Below the pieces are notes generated by a model, which did no database searches, was not told the DNA's origin, and was given only the letters and a program-made list of their open reading frames with translations. From positions 12,108,001 through 12,172,000 of the forward strand of contig BSBN01001807.1 in the NCBI GenBank assembly GCA_027924645.1: 64,000 nucleotides of DNA. Reading direction: 5' to 3'. Of the stretch, positions 24,100 through 36,585 are shown piece by piece. The position numbers were made by a program, and so were the translations under genes. This DNA comes from Cunninghamia lanceolata (taxonomy: Eukaryota > Streptophyta > Pinopsida > Cupressales > Cupressaceae). Each line of letters opens with the position of its first letter. The first letter of the stretch is position 1.

Positions 24100-27000
24100 A
24101 TGGCTACTCCAAATGTTGTTAAGATCACTGATAGGTCATGCCCTAAGTTCAAGAAACATCCTTACAAATCCCTAGAAGTTGATCCTTAGGCGCCTTCTCT
24201 AGCATTCCACATGGGGTTCTGCATGTAGAAGATGTTAGGGTATACATACATGTCAATATTGAGGAATTTGGGGAATCCAAACTGATGGATATCTATCACA
24301 AGCAATTAATAGATGAAACATTTGAACTTGAACCTCAATACAAGGCCATCTGGGATAAGCATTTTGGACATTGCATCCCCTTTCCCTGTTTTGCAGAGGA
24401 TATATGGGTCCGGTATGTTCTGATTAGAATGCATGGCAACTTTATGTGGTTGATGAGGCCATTCAAGATCACAAAAGATGCCATTAGGGAGGTAACTAGA
24501 TTGCACTCATCCGGTGGGTTGCCTGCTCTCAAATCTGTCAAGAATCAGACAGTAAGTGAGGCTACCAGATCAAAGTTTGACAAGAGAGCAATGACAATAG
24601 AAAATATCACAGATCCGGATATCAAATTTGCCTCTATGATCATTGGCTACAAAATATATCACTCCAACAGGGAGAATTTAGTGTCTGAAACTGCTATATA
24701 TACTACATATCAGATGCTAAGGGAAAATGCAGACTATGATCTATGCGAGCTTCTCCTGAGCCAACTACTAGAAAACCTACAAAAGATCAAGAAGGATGAG
24801 AAGAACTCATTCAAGTATGGTGGGCTAATACTGTGTTTATTCTTTTACTTTATGAATGAGCTACCTGGATCAAGTGGTTGGATATGGCAAAATGACAGAC
24901 CAGTTGCCATACAAATCAAAGATTATATGTATGGGCTTGGTGATGCAAGGCTCAAAGCACAGCACTCTAGGGATATTTCAAGAACTTCCAAGGCATGATG
25001 TAGGCCAGCGAAAGAATTCCTCAGACAATGGTTGTAAAATATAAGGATACAATGTGTTTTATGGTAGACACTGATCAATGCCTAATGGAGGTAGTAGAGC
25101 CCAGGACAGTCTGGATTATGCCAATGGGCTATGAGGTAGATGAGAAAATCTTAGAGCTGTATATTCAACACCTGCTAAGTCAGCCTAAGGACCCTGAGGC
25201 AGAAAGGTTTGGAACCTTTCAAGAATTGAGCATGAAAATTCATGTTGAGCTAAGACAATCAGAGATAAAAAGAAAAGTGAGAAGGGAAGTAGAGGAAGTT
25301 TCCAAAAGATATGGCATTTCAAAAGAGGCAGTTGATGCAAATAGAGAGAAAGTAGAAAGAGCAGAGAAGGAGAGACAAGAAGCAGAAAAAGAAAGTGTTC
25401 TCGTGCAAGCCTCCTCCCGGACTAGATACTCCAAGAGCTCTGCACCTGCCACTTCTAAGACCTCAAGATCCTCCAAACCGGAAGCCAAGATATCCGGTAA
25501 AGGAGAAAAGAGAACAAAAACCAAGGCCACAAGGTCCTATACAAGTCAGAAGGATGATGAAGAAATAGAGACCGATGAGGAAATTAAGAAAATGAGGAAG
25601 AAGAAGACATCTGGGGAATCCTCTACTGGTAAAGACAAGGAAGAAGAGGCAGAAGAATTTGTTGAAAGGCCTAGTCTTTCTGTTGATGATGTCATCAAGG
25701 CAGTCATTGTAGATGGGAATCTATAGCCCATGACAGAATTTTATGATAAGTATAATGAGACTGACAAAAGAATTTTGGAGGAAGCCATAGTTAAGTATTT
25801 GAATATCTATAATAAAGCATTCATTTAAATCATCTCACTAATTCCCAAAAGCCTAGAGCAAGTACTTGAAATGAGAAAAGACAATGCCAAGGAAAAGGAT
25901 TTCAAGATCTAGGAATAGATTGTCATTCAACTCTATCCATCTATTACTCCAAAATAAATGAACATGATCTTCAAGGACTGCAAGGATGAGTTCCAGAGCA
26001 AAGTAAGAATGAACAAACTTATGCTCGAAGAGACTGATCAGGTGGCAAAAGAGACTAAAGACATCCTCTAGAATGCATTTAAAAGATTCAATCTTCCTGT
26101 TATCGAGGACATAAGTGATGAACCTTCTGCCATGAATGTCAAAGGATTAAGTACATCAAAGGAAGATTCTACTGAGAAAATTGCAGAAGAGTCAAAGGAG
26201 ATAGGTGAAGAGAGGACTAAGAACTTGGATTCCTCTATTCTAGAAGAGGAAGTCCATGAAGAAGTAAACATCTCTCTTCCAAATCTCCCCTGCTGACTCC
26301 GGAACTGAAGGAGAAGAAAGAAAAGAAGAGAAAATTAGTCAAGAAGAAGAGGTAAAGGGAAGAGAAGAAGATCAAACAGAGAAGACCCTAGGTGATAGTT
26401 CTGAGGCTGCAGAAGGAAAGAAGACTCTGTCTCTGGCAAGAGACACTTCAAAAGCAGTTAAAGACTTCCTGACCAAAGAAATGATGGAATTAGATGAACC
26501 AGAGCTATTTCAAGGACCACTCAATTTTGACTCTCTCTCTTTGGTCCAGACAATGAAGGTAGCATCTTTTGCTCAAGCCAAAGCAAAAGAAAAGCTTCTG
26601 AAGTCTCACATGGAAGACTGTGAGCTGATAGAGATTGCATCCGGTGTGTTAGAGAAGATCATGCCATCTTTCCAGAAGGATCCTTCAGCCTCTTCATCCG
26701 GTAACTTGAAATCTCTTGTTAATTCTATTAGCACACATTTTGATTCTTTGGAGAAATCAGTAGAAGAGAAAGTATGGAAAGAGTTTTTGGGAAAGAGATT
26801 CTCTGAAGTACAGGGACTTATAGCAAATGATAGGAGAAATCTGGATATTGGGATAAAGAGCCTAGAAAATGCTCTTAAAGATGGTGGAGATTTATACAAA
26901 TTTTGTCTATCTTGGCCCATAGTGACAGCAGACATTGCCAAAAAGGTGGAAGAACAAGAGAGTAAACTGTCAAGTTTATCTCAAAATTTTGATCCTCTCA

Positions 27001-27281
27001 CCTCATTCATAATAAATCAAGAGTGTCAGACTATTGACACTATTAATGAAATAAAGAGGCTTGAAAAAGAGAAGAATAGAATAAGCAGGCTAAGTGAACT
27101 AAGAGGGATAATTATCCCTAAGTTAGCGGCAATGCATGAGGCCCTAACTAATGCTCAGACCACAGCTCGGACCAGTGATCCGGCAGACTTAAAAAGGGCA
27201 GAAGCTTTTGCATTTTTGATAAGTGGTCACATCTCAGTTTTGGATAGGATGAAGCAGAGTTGGGCAATAGAATTTGTCTAG
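24100..27281 (+). pseudogene. Second ORF of the non-autonomous element (unknown ~1,000-aa protein)
   Basis: The likely start is ATG at 24100 (MATPNVVKIT). The frame shifts near 24210, again near 25010, and back near 26285, leaving open runs 24285-24998, 25028-25726 and 26481-27281. The first ~300 residues look like a folded, helix-rich domain with aromatic clusters (AEDIWVRYVLIRMHGNFMWL, ILCLFFYFMNELPG). It is reminiscent of plant 'putative transposon protein' domains found in some LTR elements. Next comes a Lys/Glu/Ser-rich linker (KRKVRREVEEVSKR onward) and then a C-terminal coiled coil (KKVEEQESKLSSLSQ, INEIKRLEKEKNR). There are no enzymatic motifs. Most stops (24187, 25726, 25826 and others) are TAG or TAA at likely Gln codons. 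I cannot name its function. An envelope-like or Gag-cofactor role is only a guess. Confidence 0.6.
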
Positions 27282-27412
27282 TTGAAAACCACTTTTGCGG
27301 ATATCCTTAAGTATATGTAAGTACAACATGTATATATACTTATTCGACAATGTATAGGTTATTTTTCTTTGCAAATTTTGGTGTGCGGGTTTCACCCTTT
27401 GCCATTGATGTT

Positions 27413-27566
27413 AAAGGGGGAGTGAGGAGTAGTGAAAAATGTGGAATCCAGCTAAGGGGGAGCTCCGATAAAAGTGTACATAAGATAGAGCATCAGCCAA
27501 GGGGGAGTGTGCTATGACACTTAGTCATTTTTCACTAAGTGTTGCATCAATGCCAAAGGGGGAGAT
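27413..27566 (+). repeat. Four polypurine tracts before the 3' LTR
   Basis: AAGGGGGAG-type tracts lie at 27413-27422, 27454-27462, 27499-27507 and 27555-27566. The last abuts the 3' LTR and is the presumed plus-strand primer. The others repeat the same core in the preceding 150 bp. Confidence 0.88.
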
Positions 27567-28686
27567 TGTTGGCAAGAGACACTATGTGGCTTCTTGATTG
27601 TTGTCATTGATGGCAACAAAGTCCATCCCACACATCTGCAGCACATGGTATGTCTATACCGGAAGTCAGATTGAAGAGTATTTTGGTCCGGTGAGCAAGA
27701 ACAGAGCATGCAGCAAGGTCTGACAATCAAGTCCAAATTTCCCATAGGATGTATATCAGAAAAGTGCGGACTTGGGGAAGTCAAGAGGAGTACCATTACT
27801 GCTACATTCTAGAGATTGAGCCTCCAGTGTTGAAAGAATGAAAAGATATGAGCATCTAAGTGTTGGGTTCCTGACAAGCAGTGTAGACTAAGGAAGAACT
27901 AACCGGCAGAGCATCAGACCTTAACCCGGATGAGAAATTGATGGTGATCAAGCTACTTAAGGGATCATTCACGGTCGGCCGACATGATTGATGACTTCTA
28001 TAACTATCTCTTTGATACGCATCACTTAGTAAGCATGGATTCAACCGACAGACCAGAGTTTGGGAAAATCTTGAGTATTCCAGATGCTGACTAGAATGAT
28101 GTTGAAATCCTTGGTGTGGATATATATGCCAGATGGATTTTGATGTGAAGGTGTGTGGATTGTGATATAGTTGGTGAGAAAAGGCAGAGATAAGTGTGGA
28201 AGCGGCAATATAGGTCCGGTATGTGACAGAATAGCAGCACCAAAACAAAGGAAGAATGAAGTGCAGTAGATCAATATATTGAGCCTAACCAGAACTAAAC
28301 CTCAACATATGTGGATGCCTCTCATTAGTTCAAACACCTAGTTACTTTCTATATACCTTGTAGATAGTAAGTCTTTTGTAGGCAGTGAGCCTCTTATGAG
28401 CAGTGTGCTCGGGCAGTGAGCCCTAATTGGCAAGTGTCATTTTGTACTTCTTATTCTTTTAACAGAGAATACAATCTTGGGTTAGTCACCTCGTGGTTTT
28501 TCCCTTAATAGGGTTTTCCACGTCAAAATGATTGTGTTATGTGTGTTGATTTTATTTCTGCTCTCATGGTTATGTATGCTTATATGTTTTGATGTTGCAC
28601 TAATAGTTAAAGAAGAACAAAAAGTTAAAATATTTAAGATAACTGATTCACCCCCCGCCTCTCAGTTATCTACCTCATTTCCAACA
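27567..28686 (+). mobile_element. 3' LTR of the non-autonomous Copia-like element
   Basis: 1,120 bp, TGTTGGCAAGAG to TTTCCAACA, followed by the GGTCT duplication. It matches the 5' LTR closely with scattered substitutions. Confidence 0.93.
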
Positions 28687-28691
28687 GGTCT

Positions 28692-29764
28692 GAGGCTCCT
28701 CCTGAGTGGTTGGAAGAAAATGAGTGGCAATGGGGTGTTCCTAAGAAACTGGTTAGATTCTTAGGTATTCCCTTTGCTATGGATCCTTCTCTCAAGCAAA
28801 TGTGGGACTAGTTGTTTGCAAAAATAGATATTAAACTTAAGAACTGGAACAGAGAAGCTCTGTCCTTAGTAGGGAGATTCTAAGTTTGCCAAAAAATATT
28901 GTCTGCATACACTGTATTTTATGCTTCAATGTGGCTTTTTTCCAATGTGCAAACAGATAGTATTCAAAAGGTCATTAGAGCCTTTCTTTGGTTTGATGGC
29001 AAGGTAAAAATAAGAAGCACTGTGTTAATTGGAAATGGTGTTGCATTGGTAGGGATCAAGGAGGTCTTGGGTTGAAAGACCTAAAACTCCAGGGGATGGC
29101 CTTAGTAGCTAAATGGATAATAAAATCTTTGGAAGGCAATGAGCCCTAGAAAGTTTTAGTAGGGAATAATATTAAAATGGCCAGGCCGAGAAGGAGTCCA
29201 GGTTGGAATAACTTGCATTTGCATGACTACCTTTTTGGGGATTTCAAAGTTAAACCTTTCAGGTCAATGGTGTTCACCTCTATTTGGAAAGCATGGGAAG
29301 GTACCAGGAAACTCATAATATGTCCTGGAAGAGATGATTCTCCAATCCAGTGGGGAAAACATAACTCCATCTGGTGGTCTCTGAAGCACAAAGATAGACC
29401 ATTAGCCCTTATTCAAGGTTGTTCTTGCCTTGAGTGGCATAAGTTAGGCATTTCCACCTTTAATGATGTAATAACTGTAATCAGTTTTAAGAGCTGGGAA
29501 AGCTTAAAAGTTGACTTTGGTTTGAAAGATTCACAAAAGAGAACGTATTATGTGTTGGTTACAACCTACTCAAAGAATCCTGGTCAGTCAAGTTTGCTGG
29601 ATGAATAGGATTGGTTGAGTATACTGAAGTGGAAAGAAGGAAGCCAAATGAAAGTTTGTGAATCCAGAAGGATCTACAGGATCCTTACTAACTCTAACTA
29701 GATCCTGGAGAATTGTGCCAAGACATGGAACTGTGTCATAATCTATAGGAAGATCAGCCAAGTG
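28692..29764 (+). pseudogene. LINE ORF2, RT thumb/C-terminal part
   Basis: Continuation of the LINE after the first insert: SEAPPEWLEENEWQWGVPKK, then VRFLGIPFAMDPSLKQMWD near 28755, KNWNREALSLVGR near 28845 and FLWFDGK near 28990. Frame shifts near 29020-29150 precede the open run 29177-29608 (a SPGWNNLHLHDYLFGDF segment). Sequence stays LINE-like to KISQ, where the second LTR element enters at 29765. TAG and TAA stops mark decay. Confidence 0.85.
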
Positions 29765-32700
29765 TGTAACATCCATGTTCTAAAAACACAATAATATGGA
29801 GAACTTACAATGGAATAAATTCAACAAGGTAAAAATAAGAGACAATTTTTCTTTTTATTTATCATAAAATCAAGTAACAACAAATTGCAAGATTCTCTTA
29901 CATAAAACAAATATGACATATTGTCTTGCTCAATTACAAGTATCTACATAAGTAATTCAATTACATAAACAAATTTGGAGTGATTACTGCTTCTGAATAT
30001 CTGACATCTTTATCACAAGTCACGACATGTTTTTTGCTGGAGAGAGAGAGAGAGAGAGCATCTTTCAAGTTTTTTACCTCCATCCAAAGACCGGCGGTCT
30101 CCCACACATCTTTCACATAGGAAGTGGCCCTACCCTTCACGAGGAATATAGACCAAAGGTGACCAATGGTAATTTGCCTTCCGAGTACATAGTGTTGTAT
30201 CCTACACAACTCTATCAACCATACAACCCTAGATACCCTCTAGCTAAGTATGATTTCTGATAGGTTATGCAATCCAGATACAGTGAACCGACAATGCATG
30301 TAGAAAATGAATGCATTACTTTGGCCAAAGTTTTAATATCAGTAATGTTCATAATGAACGTGGTTGAAATATTCACCCACCCCAACTCAACTTGGATACT
30401 ATCATATTCTTGTAGTTTTATCCTCACCAACTATGTTTACGTAAATAGTTTTAACATCTTTCATGGTAATGGTCTACTTGACTTAGATGAGTTCATATAG
30501 ATATTTATTTCCATATTCGATACTAGGGTTTTCATTGCAACCTTTAATAATCCAATATTTCAAAATAATCCTACCTCATAACTATGAGACTAAGGTTTAA
30601 AAATGACCACTAGGTTTACTCAATCAAGATTAAGAATAATATCGTTTCGGAAAAGATATTACCTCCTACACAATGGAGTATGAGAACCTTCTATTTACCT
30701 ATTGCGATAACATTGATAATCACAACATAAACATATATATGTTTCCATACTAGGTCATTTTCTAGTTTAGACTAGTCTATTCCATCATAATGGTTTACAA
30801 AAAGAATATACTCAACAAGATTACTATAATAGGTAATAAGGATAGTTCTATGGAACTTATTTCCTCTACCAAACTATTCTTAGTTTTCCCATCATTCGAC
30901 TAGATAAAATGGTTTTTCCAAAGATTACTAAGAATCTAGGTTTTTGAATAGAATTTGTTTTGACATATAACTAAACAAAGGATGGTTTAAATCGACATCA
31001 TCCTAGCTTAATGATTAATCCATGTTACACATATCTGAAAGTAATACATACCAAAGCATCATATTTTTCTAATGACACTAAATGTCTTTCGAATGGTTTA
31101 AACTATAACATCATATGTTAATTAGCTACATGACATATCTCAACATCATGGTGACTAGTTAGAGCTTATAAGGCTCACGATAACTACAATATAATTGATA
31201 AGAACCTTATTCAGGCATGCAAATGGTGATAATCACACTGTCATTACAAGGTAATTTTGACATCATAATAGATATAAATGTATCATATGTTATCAACTCA
31301 AAGAGCTCTAGTTTAAGAATTCAATGATAAAGGGAATGCACCAATCAATGGCTCAATCAATGCTACCAAGTTTCCTATCTGCTAAATAAGCAGTTTGCAA
31401 TTATCGCTATCTATAAATTATAACATCGATTCTAACATAGCAGACATTATAGTTTTAATCAAATACACATTGATTAAATGGTTTGGCCTATCAGGCAAAT
31501 TCAAATGGCTATTAACAAGACACCACAGTGAACATTGAATGAAAGATAATTCGATTCATCATTGAATATTATGCACACAATGTAGAAAAGGAAATAACCT
31601 GACAAGCGATGACTACAAAGGTTGAACTGAGTTTGTTGGCTGTGAACTCAACTAGATGTCAAAGGTTGATGTATATTTCCTTCTCAAAATCATTTCTTAA
31701 CACCTGCTACCCACAGCAAATCACTGCAAGCATAACACAGACCGGTGATGACTCATACCAAGTCGTTCTCCTTATAGGTTTCTACCATGACTCCTAATGA
31801 GTCATATCCTCATTGCTCCCTCATGATGAACAGTTAGAAAAACTCGGTAACAAGTACAATCCACGTATACTACAGTTACAACCGAATCCTCATAAGATGC
31901 AAAATCAACATATGTTGATTAAGAGGTGACTTCACATGGAGTGGGGAAAAGAATGTGATTTGAAACACCACCATTTCCTCTCAAAGAGGCTGACACCTCA
32001 GTAACACCACTATATGATCATTAAGTGATCACTTGGAGTTGTTAGATCCACTACTAGAGACAAAGAAAAGCATTCTTAAAAGCATGCCTACGTCTGCTTC
32101 ATGGTTGAGCAAGCAATTAATATATTATGAGGTATTAATCTCAAATCGATATATATATTATATTTATATAAGTAAAGATGTATTATGACAACTACCTTAC
32201 TTGAACATTTATGCTTTGATCAAAATATGATAATAATAATAAGTCGAAAGGCTTACAAATAATCTGAAAGGGTCGAGCTTGTCTCCCCTTCACAGACTCT
32301 CATTTAATCACGTCAACTTGACTTGATAAGATCGTCATATGGCATTTTAATATCGCAATTTAACCTTCTATGACTTAAGGAAGCTAACACAACAATTTTG
32401 TGACAATGTCGACGTAAGATTTATGTTAATCATAAACGGACATCGTTCTACTCTGAAGACATCATTTTCTTTTACGAACGACAATGTTGACATACACGAC
32501 TAACCCAAAAAAGAATCAAAAGATATCGACTACTTGTCAAATAGATTCAAGAGTTATACTGACAAAACATGACTTACCTCTATCAATATCAGTTCATGTT
32601 TTGTTAAACACTTATACTCATTTTGGCAAATGAACACTCATAACCCAAGGTCTATATTTCTCTCCTTAATAGATACTCTCTCTCTTTTCTCTGAGAGTCA

Positions 32701-32951
32701 TCTGAAACCTGTAATCCTGTATAAAACTTGAAATCAACAGATTATGATCAGTGCATCATTATTCAAATAATAAACCAAATTCTCATAATACAATTATTAA
32801 ATCAATAAAATATTTGCATTTCCATAATTCCATAAAAGCCATACAAAAGAATCTATGTTTTTCCTTGATATTAATCTAAACATTAAAATAGATTTACTTA
32901 TGTCCAAGTAAAAGTAAAAGTATTAGCAAGACAAAAATTAGGGATGTAACA
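29765..32951 (-). mobile_element. 3' LTR of the chromovirus-type element
   Basis: 3,187 bp, TGTAACATCC to GGGATGTAACA on the plus strand (termini are near-perfect inverted repeats). Contains a GA microsatellite near 30041-30058. The small ORFs inside are not genes. It matches the 50.1-53.3 kb copy. Confidence 0.93.
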
Positions 32952-32967
32952 TATCCTTCCCCTAAAG
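32952..32967 (-). other. Polypurine tract of the chromovirus-type element
   Basis: Minus-strand CTTTAGGGGAAGGATA immediately upstream of the 3' LTR. Confidence 0.85.
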
Positions 32968-33049
32968 ATTCATCGTCCTAGATGATATAAATTATCAAAA
33001 TGTAACTAAAAGCAAGTTCATTATTTTTCAACTAGTAAAAGTATTAAAT

Positions 33050-33988
33050 AAATGAGGAAACCTCTGATAAAATTCATGGTAATCCTCCCATGTAGCATTT
33101 TCCTCAACATATTGGTCCCATTAGACCTTGCACTGCAAGACCTCTCTGTTACGCAAGCAAAGCTTGTGTGTTTCTAACACTTTGAGTGGCTTGATCGTGA
33201 CCACCCCTGGGTCCTGCATCTGTAAAGAATTCCAATTTAAAATATGATTATCACCTACAATATATTTCTTTAAATAAGAAACATGAAAAACATTGTGCAT
33301 TCTAGACAAAGCTGGTGGTAGAGCAATTCTGTAGGCAACTGGATTGACCACTTCGAGTACTTTAAAGGGTCCCACATATCGAGGACCAGTTTAAAAGACT
33401 TCCCAAACTTAATAGAACTTTTCTGAGGTTTGACCCTCAAGATAACTTTCTCTCCAATAGAGAATTTTCTTGGTACACGCTTGGCATTCGCATAACTCTT
33501 CTGTCTATCATTGGCTTCTGCCAATCTCAGCTTAACTTTTTCTTCCATTTTAGCTAGCATTTTTGGTCCGATGTTAATCCTATCTTCTAGCTTATCCCAT
33601 CTTACAAGAGTTCAACATCTTCTCCCATACAATGCTTCAAATGACGTCATCTTAATAGCAGAATGGTACGAATTGTTGTAAGCAAATTCCACAAGTGGTA
33701 AGTATTCTTCCTAGTTATATTACTGATCCATGCAATACATTCTCAACAAATCTTCCAAAACCTGGTTAACTCTCTTAATTTTCCCATCGGTGTCAGGATG
33801 ATAAGTTGTACTCACATTGAGTTTAGTTCCTAGCGTAGAGAACAAGGTTTGCCAAAATCTTGATGTTATATGCACATCTCTATCCAAGATAATCTTTTCA
33901 GGGAAACCATGCAATCTAAACACTTCTTGTACAAATTTGTGGGCTAACACTGGTGCTCAATCAGACAAATTTCTTGGTATGAAATGTG
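33050..33988 (-). pseudogene. Chromovirus integrase C-terminal half and chromodomain-like tail
   Basis: Continues integrase after the Tat insertion: AHFIPRNLSD, the second catalytic Asp in ILDRDVHITSRFW near 33870, and HPDTDGKIKRVNQVLED near 33770. The last normally reads DGQTERVNQ and supplies the catalytic Glu of the D,D(35)E triad; here it is Lys. Downstream lie the [21 protein letters not shown] region (33375 onward), FHVSYLKKY, and a tail with EENATWEDYHEF near 33080 that resembles the end of a plant chromodomain. Frameshift near 33380 and stops near 33955, 33718 and 33121 confirm decay. Confidence 0.88.
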
Positions 33989-33993
33989 CTACC

Positions 33994-36585
33994 TGTTGGT
34001 TATTTTCCTAGACTGGATGCTTATTCCCAGTTATCCCTACAAAGTAGCCATCATTGATCAACAGGATTCCCGGGCCAGGGGCCAACAGTATAGGAGATAG
34101 ACTCTATAGATATCTCCTCTTCTTCTTTAGGCTCTATAGAACCAAAGGGGTATTCCCTATTCAACATCTTATGAAGTGCATCTATATATTAGCTGGGATA
34201 TTGACACCAAGCAGATAAATCCTCTCATATGCAAGCCAAAACTGTGAGATAAGTGGAAAGGGGCTAGCTTTGGGCCTATATTCAGTTGTAGACAGAAGAT
34301 TTTGGTCCTCAAACTACTTCTAATGTCCTAAAAGGTTTGTATTAAAAGTTTGAGTTTGATTTTATGTTTGGATGCAAAACTGAGACTTTGGGTTGCAACC
34401 TAAATACAAAACCAGATTGGTGCCTATCCAGGGCTCGGAGTCAATAGACATATATATGTGAATGTTTATCACAGACCTAAGACAATAATCAGATTTCAAG
34501 GGGATTATGTAATGTCTGTCTTACAGACAACACCCAAGATAAAGTATTTAGTTATTTTTGCTTATGAACATCCTTACTGCAATGTATCCTTCCCAACACT
34601 TAACCCAAAACATTTAATCTACTCCTTGAGCAGAAGTAAAAGATTAAGCATTCAATATAGTAAACCCACATTCTAGAATCCCAAACACCCCTTAGCTATT
34701 TAAATTCAGAAGAAGAACACATTCAGTTTGGAGACAAATAACAAAATACATGCTATAAAGCATTACTCATTTAAATCAACATGAAACTGATGAATTTTGT
34801 ATATAAGTCATTCAACATACAACTCATAAACTCACAAAATACCCAGAACAGAGCCACCAATGAGATTGTATCCGATTACAGCACCAAAAAGTTGTCCAGT
34901 TTTCAACAACCTCAAATGAGTAACACAGTCTACTTATATAGCAAGAGAGTGTACTCAGCATTTATTACAAGGCAAAAATAAAAAATCTGCAAGATACCAT
35001 GCACCACAAAAATGGTGCACAAAACATTAATGCAGCAGGCAGAAGGAACGGCGAGGAGGAGTTGGAATCGAGCATCGTGCCGCCGTTTGGGGATGTTCCT
35101 CATAAAACTGGTAGTTGGCCCGTCACTTGATCCATCACACCTCTGCAAGTAGCCAATAATGGCTCACCTACCCGTGGGATACAGCAGTGAACACATCTGA
35201 AGTTTTCCTACTCAAAATAAGTCTAAGGAAGCAAGGAAGACCAACTCTGCAACTTTAAAACCTGGCCGTTGATTTTGATTCCATCACTGAGATCATCAGC
35301 ACCAAAAATCACTGAAAAGTTAGGAGCCAATGATTACGTGCCATGTAGGTACTTCATGTTGCTATTGTTGACTTTTCGCCTTCTCCATTTTGCCATTTCG
35401 CCCTTGTATATGCAAGAACAGATGCATATACAATCGCCACTGTTCCCCTTTGAAAATCCCTTGTATATGCAAAATGCATATACATGCAACAGCTTCATAT
35501 ACAAAGTGGACCCCATGCCAGTTTAGAATGAATTGAAAAACTACTCGGGTCCGGCTTGCACATCATTCCTTTGTATATCCGCGATATACAACACACACAT
35601 ATATACAAGCTGTGGACTTCAAATCATTATGCATCAGAATGTACCTCCTTTTGAAGTCTGGCTTGTATCCTTTCATTGCACATCGGCTTGTATATTGACA
35701 TATACAAGCGCTTTATACAACCCATGGACCTCAAATATTTATGAAGTAGCTTGAAAACTCCATCGCGTCTGGGTTGTATATCACCTTCCTTGCATATCGC
35801 AATGTATATCGGCACATACAAGTGCCCAATATACATGCTGTGGACTTCAAATCATTAAATTTACTAAACTGCAAAGCCTTTCAGGTCCGGCGCTTGCATA
35901 TTTGGATTGCATGCTCCTCTTTGCATCCTGCGAATGTATATTTCACATGCATTCGCCTTTGTATGTCCGCGGGCCCCACCAATTGTATATCCTTTTGCCT
36001 TGTACATTGTTCCTTGCATATGACCTTTGTATGTCTGAACATACATTCACCCTTTCACATACAAACAAAGAATCTTTCCTGGAATATGCCCGCAATGTAT
36101 CTTTTCCTTACATGTTGCCATTGTATCTAACCATTGTATATCTGAACATACAAACCAAATATACTTACAGACTCGATATACAAGCAGCAAATATTTCGGG
36201 GATCTGTGATGTATATTCCATCCTTGTATATTCTTCTAGTAAGCCTGATATGCATTTGGAAATGCATACAACTACAGAATATACCTGGGAATCTGCGATA
36301 GATTCCCCCTTTGCATATGCAACCCGATATGCATCTAAAATGCATATAACTCAATTCCTTATCATTTTTGGAGGCCGACTGAGATTTCACAAGCCCACCA
36401 ACATACAATTCACTTTTGCATATACATAACTAAGCATTTTTTCCCATGTGCGACAGAAAAAAGTGGTAAAACATTGCATGCAGGCTGGGGGAACAATTTA
36501 AACCAAGGCACCAAGGGCTTGGAGGAATGAACACATGAACTTGCAAACTCAAACTTAGAATCCTAACCCTAGGTGAACACCACCA
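33994..36585 (-). mobile_element. 3' LTR of the Tat element
   Basis: 2,592 bp. Its left third (on +) is ordinary. From about 35400 to 36430 it is an array of TTGTATAT and ATATACAA words (see repeat entry). The overlapping ORFs on both strands of this array are by-products of the repeats. Confidence 0.92.
35400..36430. repeat. TTGTATAT/ATATACAA motif array in the Tat 3' LTR
   Basis: I count about 11 GTATAT and 11 ATATAC words in about 1,030 bp, many in facing pairs such as TTGTATAT-CCGCG-ATATACAA near 35572-35592 or CTTGTATAT...ATATACAAG near 35689-35708. By base composition under one of each would be expected. The same array is in the other LTR at 44700-45730, so it is a fixed part of the family. 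Confidence 0.85.

Larger units (their letters stand above)
21109..28691 (+). mobile_element. Non-autonomous Copia-like LTR element with extra ORF, TSD GGTCT
   Basis: LTRs at 21114-22230 and 27567-28686 share TGTTGGC...CCAACA ends. GGTCT at 21109-21113 and 28687-28691 is a perfect 5-bp TSD. PBS TTGGTATCAAAGC follows the 5' LTR and AAAGGGGGAGAT precedes the 3' LTR. Internal content is a gag-like coiled coil with four zinc knuckles (22.3-23.46 kb) and a long unrelated ORF (24.1-27.28 kb). No protease, integrase, RT or RNase H is visible, so it must have used enzymes from another element. It resembles the SIRE/Maximus side of Copia in LTR ends, PBS and repeated polypurine tracts. This is inference. 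Confidence 0.92.

Noticed and set aside
21114..28686. Complete autonomous Copia element
   Set aside because: No D-S/T-G protease, integrase or YVDD-type RT motif is found in any frame between the LTRs.
30041..30058. GA microsatellite as a regulatory site
   Set aside because: Simple repeat of variable length between the two LTR copies, no other support.
35902..36429. 175-codon plus-strand ORF (and 163-codon ORF at 45052-45543)
   Set aside because: Both lie in the two copies of the Tat LTR inside the TTGTATAT array. They are stop-poor because of repeat composition and are not kept with equal length between the copies.
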